A stretch of DNA of 40,069 bases from Ruminococcus sp. (GCA_017961625.1 JAGCWY010000003.1:1-40069), one strand, 5' to 3'. Counted from the first letter of the stretch, positions 24,835 through 33,242 are shown. Made by a program: numbers and translations. The notes: generated by a model from the letters alone, not told the origin.

Positions 24835-26661
24835 TTACTCTGTGGGTTCAAGATTTGTTATCTTGTGCAGGAGGTACTCCTGTATACGGAGGGCGTCGTT
24901 TGAGGTAAGTCCCTTGCTGGAAGTATCAACGTCTGCGTTTGCAAGTCCCTTATCAGTGATATGTTTACTGTCAGTACCGCTCACACCGTATTTGTTGGGG
25001 TTGGCAAGTGCCTGCATGATAAGTACGGCGTCAGACATATCTATCTCGCCGTCGCAGTTGGCGTCGCCGTATATAGTTTTATCGGGAGCCGGTTCATCAA
25101 GAGCAAGAGCTGCCCAGACTATCATTCTGTAATCGGGAGCACCGTGGCAGATAACGCCTGAAACTACATTTCCCTCTGTGAGAGCAATCTTCTTCTGGAA
25201 AGCTCCGACTTCCATTCTGAAATCAAAGGAGTCCAAATTGAAATGATAAGTGTCAAAGCCTTCTATCTTCAATGATGCGTCTGAGCCGCTTGTAACTTTT
25301 TCAACACGGGCGTTTCTGATAACATCATAGCTCTCGCTGTCACTTGTTGCTGTGATTATCACTCTTTCTGAAAGGTCATCCGCAACGACGTCAAAGACTG
25401 CAACACCGCTGCTCAAAGCCTTTACGGAAACGGAATCCGCGCCTGTATTTGTTATTTCAAATGCACCTTCAACGATAAGGTCTTTGTCATATTCATTTTT
25501 TGACAGCTTTATCGAAACTGATGAAGCATTCTTAACTGTGATATTCGCTTCCTCACCGATTTTGAGATCGGGCTTGTCGCATATTATCACAGGAGTCTGT
25601 CCTGTAACGATAGTTGTTGAAGTTACGGGAGTGGTAGTTGATAAAGTGGAAGAAGTCGTGGTTGTTGTAGCAGTAGTAGTTGTCGTTGATGAAGTCGTTG
25701 TAGTTGTAGTCGTTGTGGAAGTCGTCGTTGTTGTAGTTACCTGTTTTTCCTCTATTGGGGCCATGCTGGGCTCTCCGTCGCCCCACCAGTCCCAGCGGTC
25801 GGCGGTACGGTATTTCTCCATATCCGCACCTGCTGACGTCCATGAGAACACATTATCGTAAAGGTGATTCTCATAGTAGTAGAACTGAGCCAGCGAGCAT
25901 ATCTCGTCGGCATAGGTCTTGTAGGCGCCGTCGTCCTCAGCCATATAGCACCAGCCTGTATTGAAGCCCTTGAGGCTGTTCCTTATTACCTGATATCCGT
26001 GCATTCCCTCTTCGTTTATGCATATCTCCGCAAAGTGGAGTATCTTTCTGATACCCATGTGGTTGGATATGATAGCGTCGTAGAAGTTGGATTCTGTGAA
26101 CGAATACTGGAACATTTCGGGAACGTTGTCCTCTGGCATGAATTTTGGGTCGCAGTCCGCAAAGGCGGTAACGGCAGTCTGCAAAGTGCCATAGGCGTGT
26201 GCGGAGTTTACTCCCCAGCCGTCCTCATAAGCGGTCTCGTGGTCTGCGCCGATTTTTCCTTCTCCGAGGGTGGATTCTCTTGTGCCGAGACCGAGGAAAA
26301 GAGCATACATTTTTTCACGGTCTGTCTGTCCGAGACGTTTGGAGATAAGGTCCCAGTGCTCGTCTATCTCCTTGTAAAGAGCATACTTTACCTCCTGAAC
26401 GGTCATTTTATGGTTGATAGCGCGTATCTCAGCAGTTGAAGCGTCGGCAGGAGTATTTCTCTCCCCGAAATTCAAAGGATTGCCTACGCCCTCAGCCTGA
26501 ACGTCACGGGAGGTATCATGCAACGGCTCACAGGTTTCTCCTGCGAAATACCACTCGTCTGCGGAAGCGTGAAAGCCGTTATCGCCGATAACTGCGGCAG
26601 ATACGGAAGATATGCATATAGCTACTGCTGCCAGTGAAGCGCATATTTTTGCAATTTTCAT
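24835..26661 (-). CDS. Secreted dockerin protein with lysozyme-like N-terminal domain
   Basis: 608 residues. Signal peptide (about 1-22); an N-terminal domain (about 75-275) with YALFLGLGTRESTL (Glu129) and SAHAYGTLQT (about 153-162), which recall the ES...GxxQ motifs of lytic-transglycosylase/lysozyme-like folds; a Thr-rich linker (309-350); an Ig-like domain (355-440); an unknown 85-residue domain; and a dockerin (531-602) of GDANCDGEIDMSDAVLIMQ style, unlike those of the xylanase and galactanase. No known GH family could be assigned. The ATG at 26661 follows GAGGTGATAATT; the in-frame GTG at 26670 is part of that site. It lies 10 bases after the tautomerase gene. Confidence 0.8.
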   Translation of the reverse strand: MKIAKICASLAAVAICISSVSAAVIGDNGFHASADEWYFAGETCEPLHDTSRDVQAEGVGNPLNFGERNTPADASTAEIRAINHKMTVQEVKYALYKEIDEHWDLISKRLGQTDREKMYALFLGLGTRESTLGEGKIGADHETAYEDGWGVNSAHAYGTLQTAVTAFADCDPKFMPEDNVPEMFQYSFTESNFYDAIISNHMGIRKILHFAEICINEEGMHGYQVIRNSLKGFNTGWCYMAEDDGAYKTYADEICSLAQFYYYENHLYDNVFSWTSAGADMEKYRTADRWDWWGDGEPSMAPIEEKQVTTTTTTSTTTTTTTTSSTTTTTATTTTTSSTLSTTTPVTSTTIVTGQTPVIICDKPDLKIGEEANITVKNASSVSIKLSKNEYDKDLIVEGAFEITNTGADSVSVKALSSGVAVFDVVADDLSERVIITATSDSESYDVIRNARVEKVTSGSDASLKIEGFDTYHFNLDSFDFRMEVGAFQKKIALTEGNVVSGVICHGAPDYRMIVWAALALDEPAPDKTIYGDANCDGEIDMSDAVLIMQALANPNKYGVSGTDSKHITDKGLANADVDTSSKGLTSNDALRIQEYLLHKITNLEPTE

Positions 26662-26671
26662 AATTATCACC

Positions 26672-27013
26672 TCAGAAATTCGAGCCGTTCCAGCCCCAGT
26701 CGTTTGTACTTGTGTATTTTACGTATATCCTGTCGGACGGTATACCGATATTATCGGTGAGAATGCCTGTGATATGACTGGTCAGAGTTACCAGTGCATT
26801 GGAAGAAGTACTGCCGTAGATAGAGACCTCTACCATAGCCGCAGGAGCGTCCTCGCCCTTGAACCATAGGTCGTACTCTGGCTCTATGCCTACCATGAGC
26901 CAGCTCTCTGATTTGCCTGGGATAGCTGTTATAGCTCGTCCCATAGCGGATTTGATACTTATCTTCTGTTCGTCGGAAACAGAAACATTGGTCTTGACAT
27001 TGATGAATGGCAT
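26672..27013 (-). CDS. MIF-like tautomerase
   Basis: 113 residues, MIF/phenylpyruvate-tautomerase size. The N-terminal Pro after Met (MPFINVKTN), the family's catalytic base, is present; PGKSESWLMVGIE, GEDAPAAMVEVS and a C-terminal WGWNGSNF match MIF features. It would catalyse keto-enol tautomerisation of aromatic 2-oxo acids, but the natural role in bacteria is unclear. The ATG follows GAGGAGGAATTTTT. It is the first gene of a unit with the dockerin protein, an odd partner. Confidence 0.85.
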   Translation of the reverse strand: MPFINVKTNVSVSDEQKISIKSAMGRAITAIPGKSESWLMVGIEPEYDLWFKGEDAPAAMVEVSIYGSTSSNALVTLTSHITGILTDNIGIPSDRIYVKYTSTNDWGWNGSNF

Positions 27014-27078
27014 AAAAATTCCTCCTCATTAATTAGTGTATAATGCGTAATGTTTATGTGTAATTAGTAATTATCTGT

Positions 27079-27096
27079 GTCTGTCATTCGACAGAC
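27079..27096. repeat. GTCTGTC/GACAGAC hairpin upstream of the tautomerase gene
   Basis: A perfect 7-bp stem with an ATTC loop in an AT-rich, repeat-like stretch (27014-27187) that otherwise holds only degenerate TAATTA/AATTACGAATT motifs. Confidence 0.45.
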
Positions 27097-27170
27097 AGAA
27101 TTGTAAAATTATTGATTGTCATAAGCCGACACATTTGATTATGCATTATAAATTATAAATTACGAATTGA

Positions 27171-27193
27171 ATTTAACAGCAAAGCCGTTAAAT
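27171..27193 (-). terminator. Palindrome overlapping the stop of the Met-gamma-lyase-like gene
   Basis: ATTTAACGGC/GCTGTTAAAT around TTT (minus strand), with the TAA stop inside. Only a short U stretch follows, so it is a weak terminator or message-end hairpin. Confidence 0.4.
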
Positions 27194-28468
27194 ATTGACT
27201 AATCCTTCGGACAGCAATTCCTGAGCCGCAAGCATTACCCCAAGCTTTCCACTCGTATAGGTTATGCCGCCCTGCATCCATACCGCAAATGGTTCACGAA
27301 GCGGAGCGTCGGCTGACAGCTCTATTGAAGCACCATTGGTGAAAGCTCCAGCAGCCATTATGACCTGACTTGAATAGCCTGGCATATCCCACGGCTCCGG
27401 AGTAACGAATGAGTCAACTGGTGCGCCTTTCTGTATTCCCCGGCAGAAAGCGCACAGGTGCTCCTCGTCGCCCAGCTTTACGGCTGTGATTATGTCTCCT
27501 CTTGGCTCGTCCTTTCGAGGAGAGCATTCAAAGCCGAGGAGCGTGAAAAGCTCGCCTGCAAAGTTGCAGGTTTTTATGGCATTAGCCACAACATCTGGAG
27601 CAAAGAAAAGTCCGAGGAGCATTTCACGGTTCATACCGAGAGTGCAACCCACTTCCTTGCCCATTCCAACGCAGGTGAGACGATAGGAGCAGAGCTCCAC
27701 AAGGTCAGCTCTGCCGGCGATATATCCACCTGTACGAGCGATACCTCCCCCTGCATTCTTTATGAGGGAGCCGATGATGATATCAGCGCCCACGGCGGTG
27801 GGCTCTCTGTCCTCAACGAATTCGCCGTAGCAGTTGTCCACCATTACAATTATATCTGGATTGCCTTTTTTAGCGGCATTCACCATTTTTTCTATATCCG
27901 AGACAGTGAAAGCCCCTCTCAGGGAATATCCTCTTGAACGCTGGATGTAAGCTACTTTGGCGTCTTTTACTGCTTCTGCTATCTCTTCAAGCTGCGGAGT
28001 GCCGTCTGCGTTAAGGTCTACTTGTCCGTACTCCACACCGTAATCCATGAGGGAGCCGTTACCCTTACTGCCGCTGATACCTATAACCTCTTCCAGTGTG
28101 TCGTAGGGCTTTCCAGTGATTGATACTATTTTATCGCCAGTTCTGAGAACTCCAAAGAGAGCCACGGACAGGGCGTGAGTACCAGACACAAAGTTGAATC
28201 GCACAAGTGCATCCTCAGCGCCGAGAGCCTGAGCAAAGACCTTGTCTATCACTTCTCTGCCGACATCGCCGTAACCGTAGCCTGTTGAGCCGTAAAAGCA
28301 GGGCTCGCTTACCTTGTTGTCGGAAAAGGCTTTCAGCACCTTTGCACCGCAGTATTCGGCGGTTGAATCTATTCTTTCAAAGGCTTCCTTGCAGTTCTTT
28401 TCTGCCTGAGCGGCGAGCTCAACTAGTCTGCTATCTAAGCCATACAATTCATTTATTTTACTGTTCAT
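27188..28468 (-). CDS. Methionine gamma-lyase family protein (aluminum resistance protein)
   Basis: A 426-residue PLP enzyme of the Met_gamma_lyase family (YnbB-like, annotated 'aluminum resistance'). PLP-binding features: FNFVSGTHALSVALFG, the acidic strand end VMVDNCYGEF, and probable Schiff-base Lys237 in GSLIKNAGGG. The reaction is unproven; carbon-sulfur lyase chemistry is likely. In many Clostridia and Bacilli it is linked to hflX and to glnA regulators, and the adjacency to hflX here fits. The ATG follows AGAAAGGGTAAATA. Confidence 0.92.
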   Translation of the reverse strand: MNSKINELYGLDSRLVELAAQAEKNCKEAFERIDSTAEYCGAKVLKAFSDNKVSEPCFYGSTGYGYGDVGREVIDKVFAQALGAEDALVRFNFVSGTHALSVALFGVLRTGDKIVSITGKPYDTLEEVIGISGSKGNGSLMDYGVEYGQVDLNADGTPQLEEIAEAVKDAKVAYIQRSRGYSLRGAFTVSDIEKMVNAAKKGNPDIIVMVDNCYGEFVEDREPTAVGADIIIGSLIKNAGGGIARTGGYIAGRADLVELCSYRLTCVGMGKEVGCTLGMNREMLLGLFFAPDVVANAIKTCNFAGELFTLLGFECSPRKDEPRGDIITAVKLGDEEHLCAFCRGIQKGAPVDSFVTPEPWDMPGYSSQVIMAAGAFTNGASIELSADAPLREPFAVWMQGGITYTSGKLGVMLAAQELLSEGLVNI

Positions 28469-28499
28469 TATTTACCCTTTCTATGTAAATCATAATTTT

Positions 28500-28534
28500 T
28501 CTTACTTAGCAAAAATATGATTTATCTTACTTAG
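28500..28534 (-). repeat. Direct repeat CTAAGTAAGA, 25 bp apart
   Basis: Two copies of CTAAGTAAGA (minus strand) begin right after the -10 of the following promoter and lie between it and the start codon; flanking A/T bases also partly match. The arrangement suggests a regulator acting on the Met-gamma-lyase-like gene. Confidence 0.5.
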
Positions 28535-28563
28535 ATTATATTCTTTTTTAGCTCCCATGTCAA
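28535..28563 (-). promoter_or_regulatory. Promoter of the Met-gamma-lyase-like gene
   Basis: A perfect TTGACA, 17 bases, TATAAT on the minus strand, starting just after the hflX stop. The gene is therefore independent of hflX. Confidence 0.85.
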
Positions 28564-28583
28564 CGAATATCAGCTGTAAAGCC

Positions 28584-29831
28584 TCATATTTTGTAGTTTT
28601 CCGCTTCTTTGGCAAGTTTGATATCTACAAGAGCGTCAATGAGAGTGCCGTTTTCAGCGTATTCCTCCGAGAATATCTTGCCGTCTTGACGTATTTTGCC
28701 GAGAAAGCTGCCCTTGTCGTAGGGGATAAGCAGTTTCATACGCTTGGCGGTCTCGGGGAGGTTCCGCATTATACATTCAAGTAGCCTGTCAAATCCAGTG
28801 TGCTCCCTAGCGCTTATCATGACTGTACTATTATCTTCAAAAACTGTATCCGTAAAGGTGGCGGCGTCTGCCTTGTTCATGACGTATATCTGAGGTATAC
28901 CCTCACAGCCCAGTTCAACAAGCAGCTTTTCCGTGACCTCAGCCTGTTCCTTTACCTCGGTGGAGGAGAGGTCCTGCACATTGAGTATCAGGTCCGCAGC
29001 CGCAGCCTCTTCGAGAGTAGATTTGAAGGCTTCAATGAGATTGTGGGGAAGCCTTCTTATTAGTCCTACAGTATCTATGAGCATGACGCTTCTACCATCG
29101 GGGAGTTCTATGGCACGGGAGGTGATATCGAGGGTTGCAAATAGCTTGTTTTCAGCAAGGACTCCCGCGTCAGTAAGGGCGTTAAGTAGTGTTGATTTGC
29201 CGACGTTGGTATAGCCTACTATAGCCGCGCAGAGGACTCCGTCCTTTTTGCGACGTGAGCGCGAGAAATTACGGTGCTTTTTCAGTTCTTCAAGTTCAGC
29301 TTCAAGGTAGCTTATACGCTTGCGGATATGCCTTTTGTCGGTTTCCAGTTTTGTTTCTCCGGGACCTCTTGTGCCGATTCCGCCGCCTAGTCTCGAAAGG
29401 GCAGTACCCATACCTGTGAGACGGGGGAGACGGTATTTCTGCTGAGCGAGCTCAACTTGCAATTTACCTTCTTTTGTCCGGGCGCGTTGAGCGAATATAT
29501 CAAGTATCAATGTGGTACGGTCGATAACTCTGATATCGAGGATATCTTCGATATTTCGGACCTGAACGCCTGTGAGCTCGTGGTCGAATATTACCAGTTC
29601 GGCGTCAAGGGCTTCGAGCTGCTCCTTTAGTTCCTCGAGCCTGCCTGCACCCATACAGGTAGCAGGGTCATAAGCCTGCTTTTTCTGTATCACCGAGCCA
29701 ACAACTTCCGCATTTGCTGTGGAAGCAAGCTCGGCTAGCTCATTTATAGAAAGTTCCGCGTCAAATTCACCTGTGTCAACACAGGCTAGAACAGCTCTGA
29801 CGGGAAGTTCTTCAGTCTTGTTTTCGTACAT
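28584..29831 (-). CDS. hflX: GTPase HflX
   Basis: 415 residues: N-terminal HflX domain with GAGRLEELKE and GGIGTRGPGETKLE (149-162), coiled-coil stalk, then a G domain with P-loop GYTNVGKS (206-213), switch II DTVG and base-recognition NKAD. It rescues and splits stalled ribosomes, including after antibiotic or heat stress. The ATG follows TTAAGGAGTACATC and lies 15 bases after the GIY-YIG gene, part of the queA-to-hflX run. No terminator is visible after its stop, only the next gene's promoter. Confidence 0.96.
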   Translation of the reverse strand: MYENKTEELPVRAVLACVDTGEFDAELSINELAELASTANAEVVGSVIQKKQAYDPATCMGAGRLEELKEQLEALDAELVIFDHELTGVQVRNIEDILDIRVIDRTTLILDIFAQRARTKEGKLQVELAQQKYRLPRLTGMGTALSRLGGGIGTRGPGETKLETDKRHIRKRISYLEAELEELKKHRNFSRSRRKKDGVLCAAIVGYTNVGKSTLLNALTDAGVLAENKLFATLDITSRAIELPDGRSVMLIDTVGLIRRLPHNLIEAFKSTLEEAAAADLILNVQDLSSTEVKEQAEVTEKLLVELGCEGIPQIYVMNKADAATFTDTVFEDNSTVMISAREHTGFDRLLECIMRNLPETAKRMKLLIPYDKGSFLGKIRQDGKIFSEEYAENGTLIDALVDIKLAKEAENYKI

Positions 29832-29846
29832 GATGTACTCCTTAAT

Positions 29847-30155
29847 CTATATAGTTTCGCGCCGGTACATCTCTGAGCTTTCAAAGCCGAAAAGCTCTGT
29901 AAAGCAGTTGTTGTCTGATATGAGATCGAGCTTCTGAGCTTTGGTCAGCTGCTTTATGCGGTATTCTAGCTTTGAAGCGAGACTTCGGTTTTCGCAGCTC
30001 CAAAGTGCTTCGAGGGACTGTGCCTTGTGTGCTCGTGTGAACTTCGCACATTTTTCGCTCCTGCCGAAATGTTCATCCATGCGCCGTACAACATTGTTAG
30101 TGATGCCGGTGTAGAGCATATCGCCCTCACACTTTATTATGTAAACGTAATACAT
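29847..30155 (-). CDS. GIY-YIG nuclease-like protein
   Basis: 102 residues, the single-domain YhbQ/UPF0213 type: YYVYIIKC...MLYTGITNNVVRR (GIY-YIG variant), with Arg24 and the downstream Glu of KLEYRIKQL as likely active-site residues. Proposed roles are in DNA repair or processing; unproven. Start: ATG at 30155 (MYYVYII), 21 bases after the tgt stop. No clear ribosome site precedes it, so translation may be coupled to tgt; a TTG at 30170 in frame is an alternative. Confidence 0.88.
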   Translation of the reverse strand: MYYVYIIKCEGDMLYTGITNNVVRRMDEHFGRSEKCAKFTRAHKAQSLEALWSCENRSLASKLEYRIKQLTKAQKLDLISDNNCFTELFGFESSEMYRRETI

Positions 30156-30176
30156 GACCGGGGAAAGCAACCGTAT

Positions 30177-31307
30177 TTATATCCTTGTGGCAAGAAGCTC
30201 AGAATATCTGTGGCGGAACTGCTCGAATCGGTCTTCGTCGATAGCTTCTCTGATCTTTTCCGTAAGGGTATTGTAGAAATAAAGGTTGTGCTGTACCGCA
30301 AGTCTGCCTGCAAGCTGCTCGTTCGCCTTGAAAAGGTGTCGGATATATGCTCTGCTGAAATTGCGGCAGGTAGGGCAGTCGCACTGCTCGTCCACGGGAC
30401 GAGGGTCTGTCTCATAACACTTGTTGTTCAGGTGCATTATTCCGCTCCAGGTGAATACAGTGGCATGTCGGGCATTTCTGCTCGGCATAACGCAGTCAAA
30501 CATATCCACTCCTCTTGCAACGGCTTCGATTATATTCGAGGGAGTTCCTACTCCCATGAGGTATCTAGGCTTATTAACCGGCATATATGGCTCGACGATG
30601 TCTATTATGCGGTACATCTCTTCGGTTTCCTCACCGACTGCAAGACCGCCGATAGCATAACCATCAAGGTCGAGCTTCGCAATATCCTCTATATGCTTTA
30701 TGCGGAGGTCGTCGAAGGTTGAACCCTGATTTATACCGAAAAGAAGCTGATTTTTATTTATAGTATCAGGTAGGCTGTTAAGCCTTGCCATTTCTTCCTT
30801 GCAGCGTATCAGCCAACGCGTGGTACGTTCTATGGAAGCGGCGACGTATTCATAAGGGGAGGGATTCTCGATACACTCATCGAAAGCCATTGCAATGGTT
30901 GAGCCGAGATTTGACTGTATCTGCATACTCTCTTCGGGTCCCATGAATATCCTGTGACCATCTATATGTGAGGCGAAGTATACTCCTTCCTCCTTTATCT
31001 TTCTGAGTTGAGCCAGTGAAAAGACCTGAAATCCGCCGCTGTCTGTGAGTATGGGTTTGTCCCAGTTCATGAACTTGTGAAGCCCGCCCATTTGTTTTAC
31101 GATATGGTCGCCTGGACGGAGGTGAAGATGATAGGTATTACATAGCTCCACCTGAGTTTTCAGTCCCTTTAGGTCTACGGAGGATATACCGCCCTTTATG
31201 GCTGCAGCGGTCCCCACGTTCATAAAGCATGGGGTCTGAAAAGTGCCATGAACAGTCTCGAAAGTGCCTCTTCTGGCTCTGTTGTCGGTTTTAAGAAGTT
31301 TGAACAT
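30177..31307 (-). CDS. tgt: tRNA-guanine (queuine) transglycosylase
   Basis: 376 residues. It swaps G34 of GUN-anticodon tRNAs for preQ1. Asp89 (ILTDSGGFQVFSL) and nucleophile Asp271 (DCVMPSRNARH) are present, as are zinc ligands Cys309, Cys311, Cys314 and His340. The ATG follows TAAAGGAGAAGCT. It is separated from queA by a PAS-domain gene, an unusual insertion in this conserved pair. Confidence 0.97.
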   Translation of the reverse strand: MFKLLKTDNRARRGTFETVHGTFQTPCFMNVGTAAAIKGGISSVDLKGLKTQVELCNTYHLHLRPGDHIVKQMGGLHKFMNWDKPILTDSGGFQVFSLAQLRKIKEEGVYFASHIDGHRIFMGPEESMQIQSNLGSTIAMAFDECIENPSPYEYVAASIERTTRWLIRCKEEMARLNSLPDTINKNQLLFGINQGSTFDDLRIKHIEDIAKLDLDGYAIGGLAVGEETEEMYRIIDIVEPYMPVNKPRYLMGVGTPSNIIEAVARGVDMFDCVMPSRNARHATVFTWSGIMHLNNKCYETDPRPVDEQCDCPTCRNFSRAYIRHLFKANEQLAGRLAVQHNLYFYNTLTEKIREAIDEDRFEQFRHRYSELLATRI

Positions 31308-31335
31308 AGCTTCTCCTTTATATGTATAATAAACA

Positions 31336-31371
31336 CTCAGCCATTGCGATAAGGCAATGAAAAAGGCTGAG
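31336..31371 (-). terminator. Hairpin between the PAS gene and tgt
   Basis: CTCAGCC/GGCTGAG with inner ATTGC/GCAAT, directly after the PAS stop. On the minus strand it is followed by TGTTTATTAT, a weak U run; it may reduce read-through into tgt rather than stop it. Confidence 0.45.
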
Positions 31372-31372
31372 A

Positions 31373-31750
31373 TCAGTCAAGGTCGAATTCCTTGCCACTG
31401 TCGGGATTTCTGTCCTCGTGCCTACCGTAAAAGCCTATAAGCTTGTTTTGGGAGTTCCTTATAGCGAGGATATACATATCCATATTATTTTTCTTGTCAT
31501 GTAATGCGAATACCTTGTTATTCTTTTTATCTTCTTTGAACCATTCTACACTCATTACCACTTTGCTCATCATCTCTTCGTCCATAACCGTGGAGAGTAG
31601 TTTACCAGTGAGGGGGGAGACGCTGGTATAAAAGTGCAGTGCAGCCGGATTCTCATAGATGACCCTGTAGTCTAGGCTGCATATAACTATAGGCCCCTCC
31701 TCATAATCGATTATTCCCTTGAAAAATTCAGAAAGCTCAATATCACTCAT
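31373..31750 (-). CDS. Small PAS-domain protein
   Basis: 125 residues, essentially one PAS fold: GPIVICSLDYRVIYENPAALHFY (strand, helix C region), then helix and beta strands ending ILAIRNSQNKLIGFYGRH. No kinase, GGDEF or DNA-binding domain follows, so it must act through a partner or serve as a small sensor. The ATG follows AGGAGATAAAGAATTAAA (long spacing). It lies 32 bases after queA and 65 before tgt, suggesting co-transcription. The ligand is unknown. Confidence 0.75.
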   Translation of the reverse strand: MSDIELSEFFKGIIDYEEGPIVICSLDYRVIYENPAALHFYTSVSPLTGKLLSTVMDEEMMSKVVMSVEWFKEDKKNNKVFALHDKKNNMDMYILAIRNSQNKLIGFYGRHEDRNPDSGKEFDLD

Positions 31751-31782
31751 TTTAATTCTTTATCTCCTATTATATTATATTT

Positions 31783-32814
31783 TTAAAGTATACACATACT
31801 GTCTCCGAAACTGAAAAAGCGGTAGCGCTCTTCGACGGCAGTTTTATAAGCGTTCATAGTATTGTCATAGCCCATAAATGCTGATACCAGCATTATCAAC
31901 GTACTTTCCGGAAGGTGAAAGTTTGTTATGAGCCCGTCGATGCATTTGAACTCGTATGAGGGGTATATAAATATATCCGTATATCCGTCACGCTCTGAAA
32001 TATCTCCGTAGAACGTGGCTACGCTTTCAAGTGTACGGCAGGTTGTGGTACCGACTGCGATGACTCTGCCTCCGTTTTTCTTTGTTTCATTTATGAGGTC
32101 GGCAGTCTCCTTGGGAAGATAATAGTGCTCACTGTGCATTTTATGGTCAAGGACGTTGTCCTCCTTGACAGGTCTGAATGTCCCCAGTCCTACATGGAGT
32201 GTGACAAAAGCAGTCTTTATGCCACTTGAACGAATATCGTCAAGCATTTCCGGAGTGAAGTGAAGTCCTGCCGTCGGAGCGGCTGCGGAGCCCAGCTCCC
32301 TTGAATACACCGTCTGATAACGTTCGCGATTCTCTAGCTTTTCTTTTATGTAAGGAGGGAGGGGCATTTGCCCCACATCCTCAAGGGCTGTAAAGAAGTT
32401 TCCCTCGCACTGGAATTGTACGATACGGTTGCCGTCTTCCTTTACCTCAACGACTTCTGCAACGAGCCTTCCACCGCCGAATGAGAACCGCGTTCCCACC
32501 TTGGCTTTCTTTCCGGGACGGCATATAATCTCCCATAGCTTGTCGCCCTTCTGCTCAAGGAGCAGAAATTCGATAAAGGTCTGATTGCCTATCTTCTCTC
32601 CGTATAGTCTTGCAGGGATAACTCTCGAATCATTCATGACCAGTAGGTCACCTTCTTTGAGGTGGTCGCATAGATTATAGAAGTGGTCGTGAGTTATAGC
32701 TCCTGTTTTGCGGTCAACGCACATCATGCGTGAGGCGTTTCGCGGCTCTATGGGGGTCTGTGCTATGAGCTCCTCGGGAAGCTCATAATAAAAGTCGGAT
32801 TTAAGAAGTTCCAT
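31783..32814 (-). CDS. queA: S-adenosylmethionine:tRNA ribosyltransferase-isomerase
   Basis: 343 residues. It adds the ribosyl part of SAM to preQ1 in tRNA, making epoxyqueuosine. Typical segments: FYYELPEELIAQTPIEPR, RDxxR-like NASRMMCVD, the LMVMNDSRVIPARL strand, and the C-terminal TLIMLVSAFMGYD. The ATG at 32814 follows AAAAGGAGATATTA; the longer frame to 32901 runs into the intergenic repeats and is rejected. It heads the queA-PAS-tgt run. Confidence 0.97.
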   Translation of the reverse strand: MELLKSDFYYELPEELIAQTPIEPRNASRMMCVDRKTGAITHDHFYNLCDHLKEGDLLVMNDSRVIPARLYGEKIGNQTFIEFLLLEQKGDKLWEIICRPGKKAKVGTRFSFGGGRLVAEVVEVKEDGNRIVQFQCEGNFFTALEDVGQMPLPPYIKEKLENRERYQTVYSRELGSAAAPTAGLHFTPEMLDDIRSSGIKTAFVTLHVGLGTFRPVKEDNVLDHKMHSEHYYLPKETADLINETKKNGGRVIAVGTTTCRTLESVATFYGDISERDGYTDIFIYPSYEFKCIDGLITNFHLPESTLIMLVSAFMGYDNTMNAYKTAVEERYRFFSFGDSMCIL

Positions 32815-32935
32815 TAATATCTCCTTTTGTTTTGAGCTGTTAGCCATTAGCACATTGTAGGAACGGCATTCAGCTGCCCGATAGTTAAGCAGCAAAGCCA
32901 CTTCCTAATGGATAAGAAATGAAGGCTAAAGGCTT

Positions 32936-32966
32936 CATAATTTACCGTCCGCGGCGTTAAATTATG
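32936..32966. repeat. Palindrome CATAATTTA/TAAATTATG with GC-rich centre
   Basis: Lies between the queA start and its proposed promoter. Arms of 9 bp enclose CCG...CGG. The surrounding 32830-32930 holds degenerate TTAGC and AAGGCTAAAGGCTT motifs, resembling intergenic repeat debris. Confidence 0.45.
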
Positions 32967-32987
32967 ATTTATACAATAAATTTTCAA
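32959..32987 (-). promoter_or_regulatory. Possible promoter of the queA cluster
   Basis: Minus strand TTGAAA, 17 bases, TAATTT; moderate match. It would diverge from the lysine-operon promoter just beyond. Confidence 0.45.
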
Positions 32988-32994
32988 GAATGTA

Positions 32995-33023
32995 TTGACA
33001 ATAGCTGTTTTAAGTGTTATTAT
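32995..33023 (+). promoter_or_regulatory. Promoter of the asd-dapA-dapB operon
   Basis: TTGACA, 17 bases, TATTAT, immediately ahead of the riboswitch. Confidence 0.8.
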
Positions 33024-33029
33024 AATTAC

Positions 33030-33195
33030 TAAGGTAGAGGCGCGGCTGCGAAAAGTACCTGTACACGGGACCACCTGTCCGATGGTGTACAGTGAAAGGC
33101 AATGCCGCCGAAGGGCTGTCTTTGGTAAATTCAGCTCTGGCTGTATGTTTAAGAGGTATACAGCTGTCATCATGCTTTTGATGGAGAGCTACTGG
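33030..33195 (+). promoter_or_regulatory. Lysine riboswitch (L-box) aptamer
   Basis: The leader shows the L-box order of conserved elements: GGTAGAGGCGCGGC near the 5' end, AAGTACC, GTGAAAGGCAATGCCGCCGAA (core; 33091-33111), CTGGCTGTATG...CATACAGCTGTCA pairing arms written across 33137-33168, and the closing GAGCTACTG that pairs back to GGTAG. The same blocks occur in the B. subtilis lysC leader. Bound lysine should favour the terminator downstream and lower expression of the lysine/DAP genes. Context (asd, dapA, dapB) agrees. Confidence 0.92.
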
Positions 33196-33242
33196 CATAT
33201 TAATATCATGATATGTCAACATTTCTATTATAACGCATGATG

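Noticed and set aside
25352..25861. Open frame with a long valine run opposite the dockerin gene
   Set aside because: The valine run is the complement of the Thr-linker codons (same for frames at 1170 and 18943); no start signals.
30027..30722. 231-codon open frame antisense to the GIY-YIG and tgt genes
   Set aside because: It overlaps two certain genes, has no ribosome site and a composition typical of reverse-frame reading.
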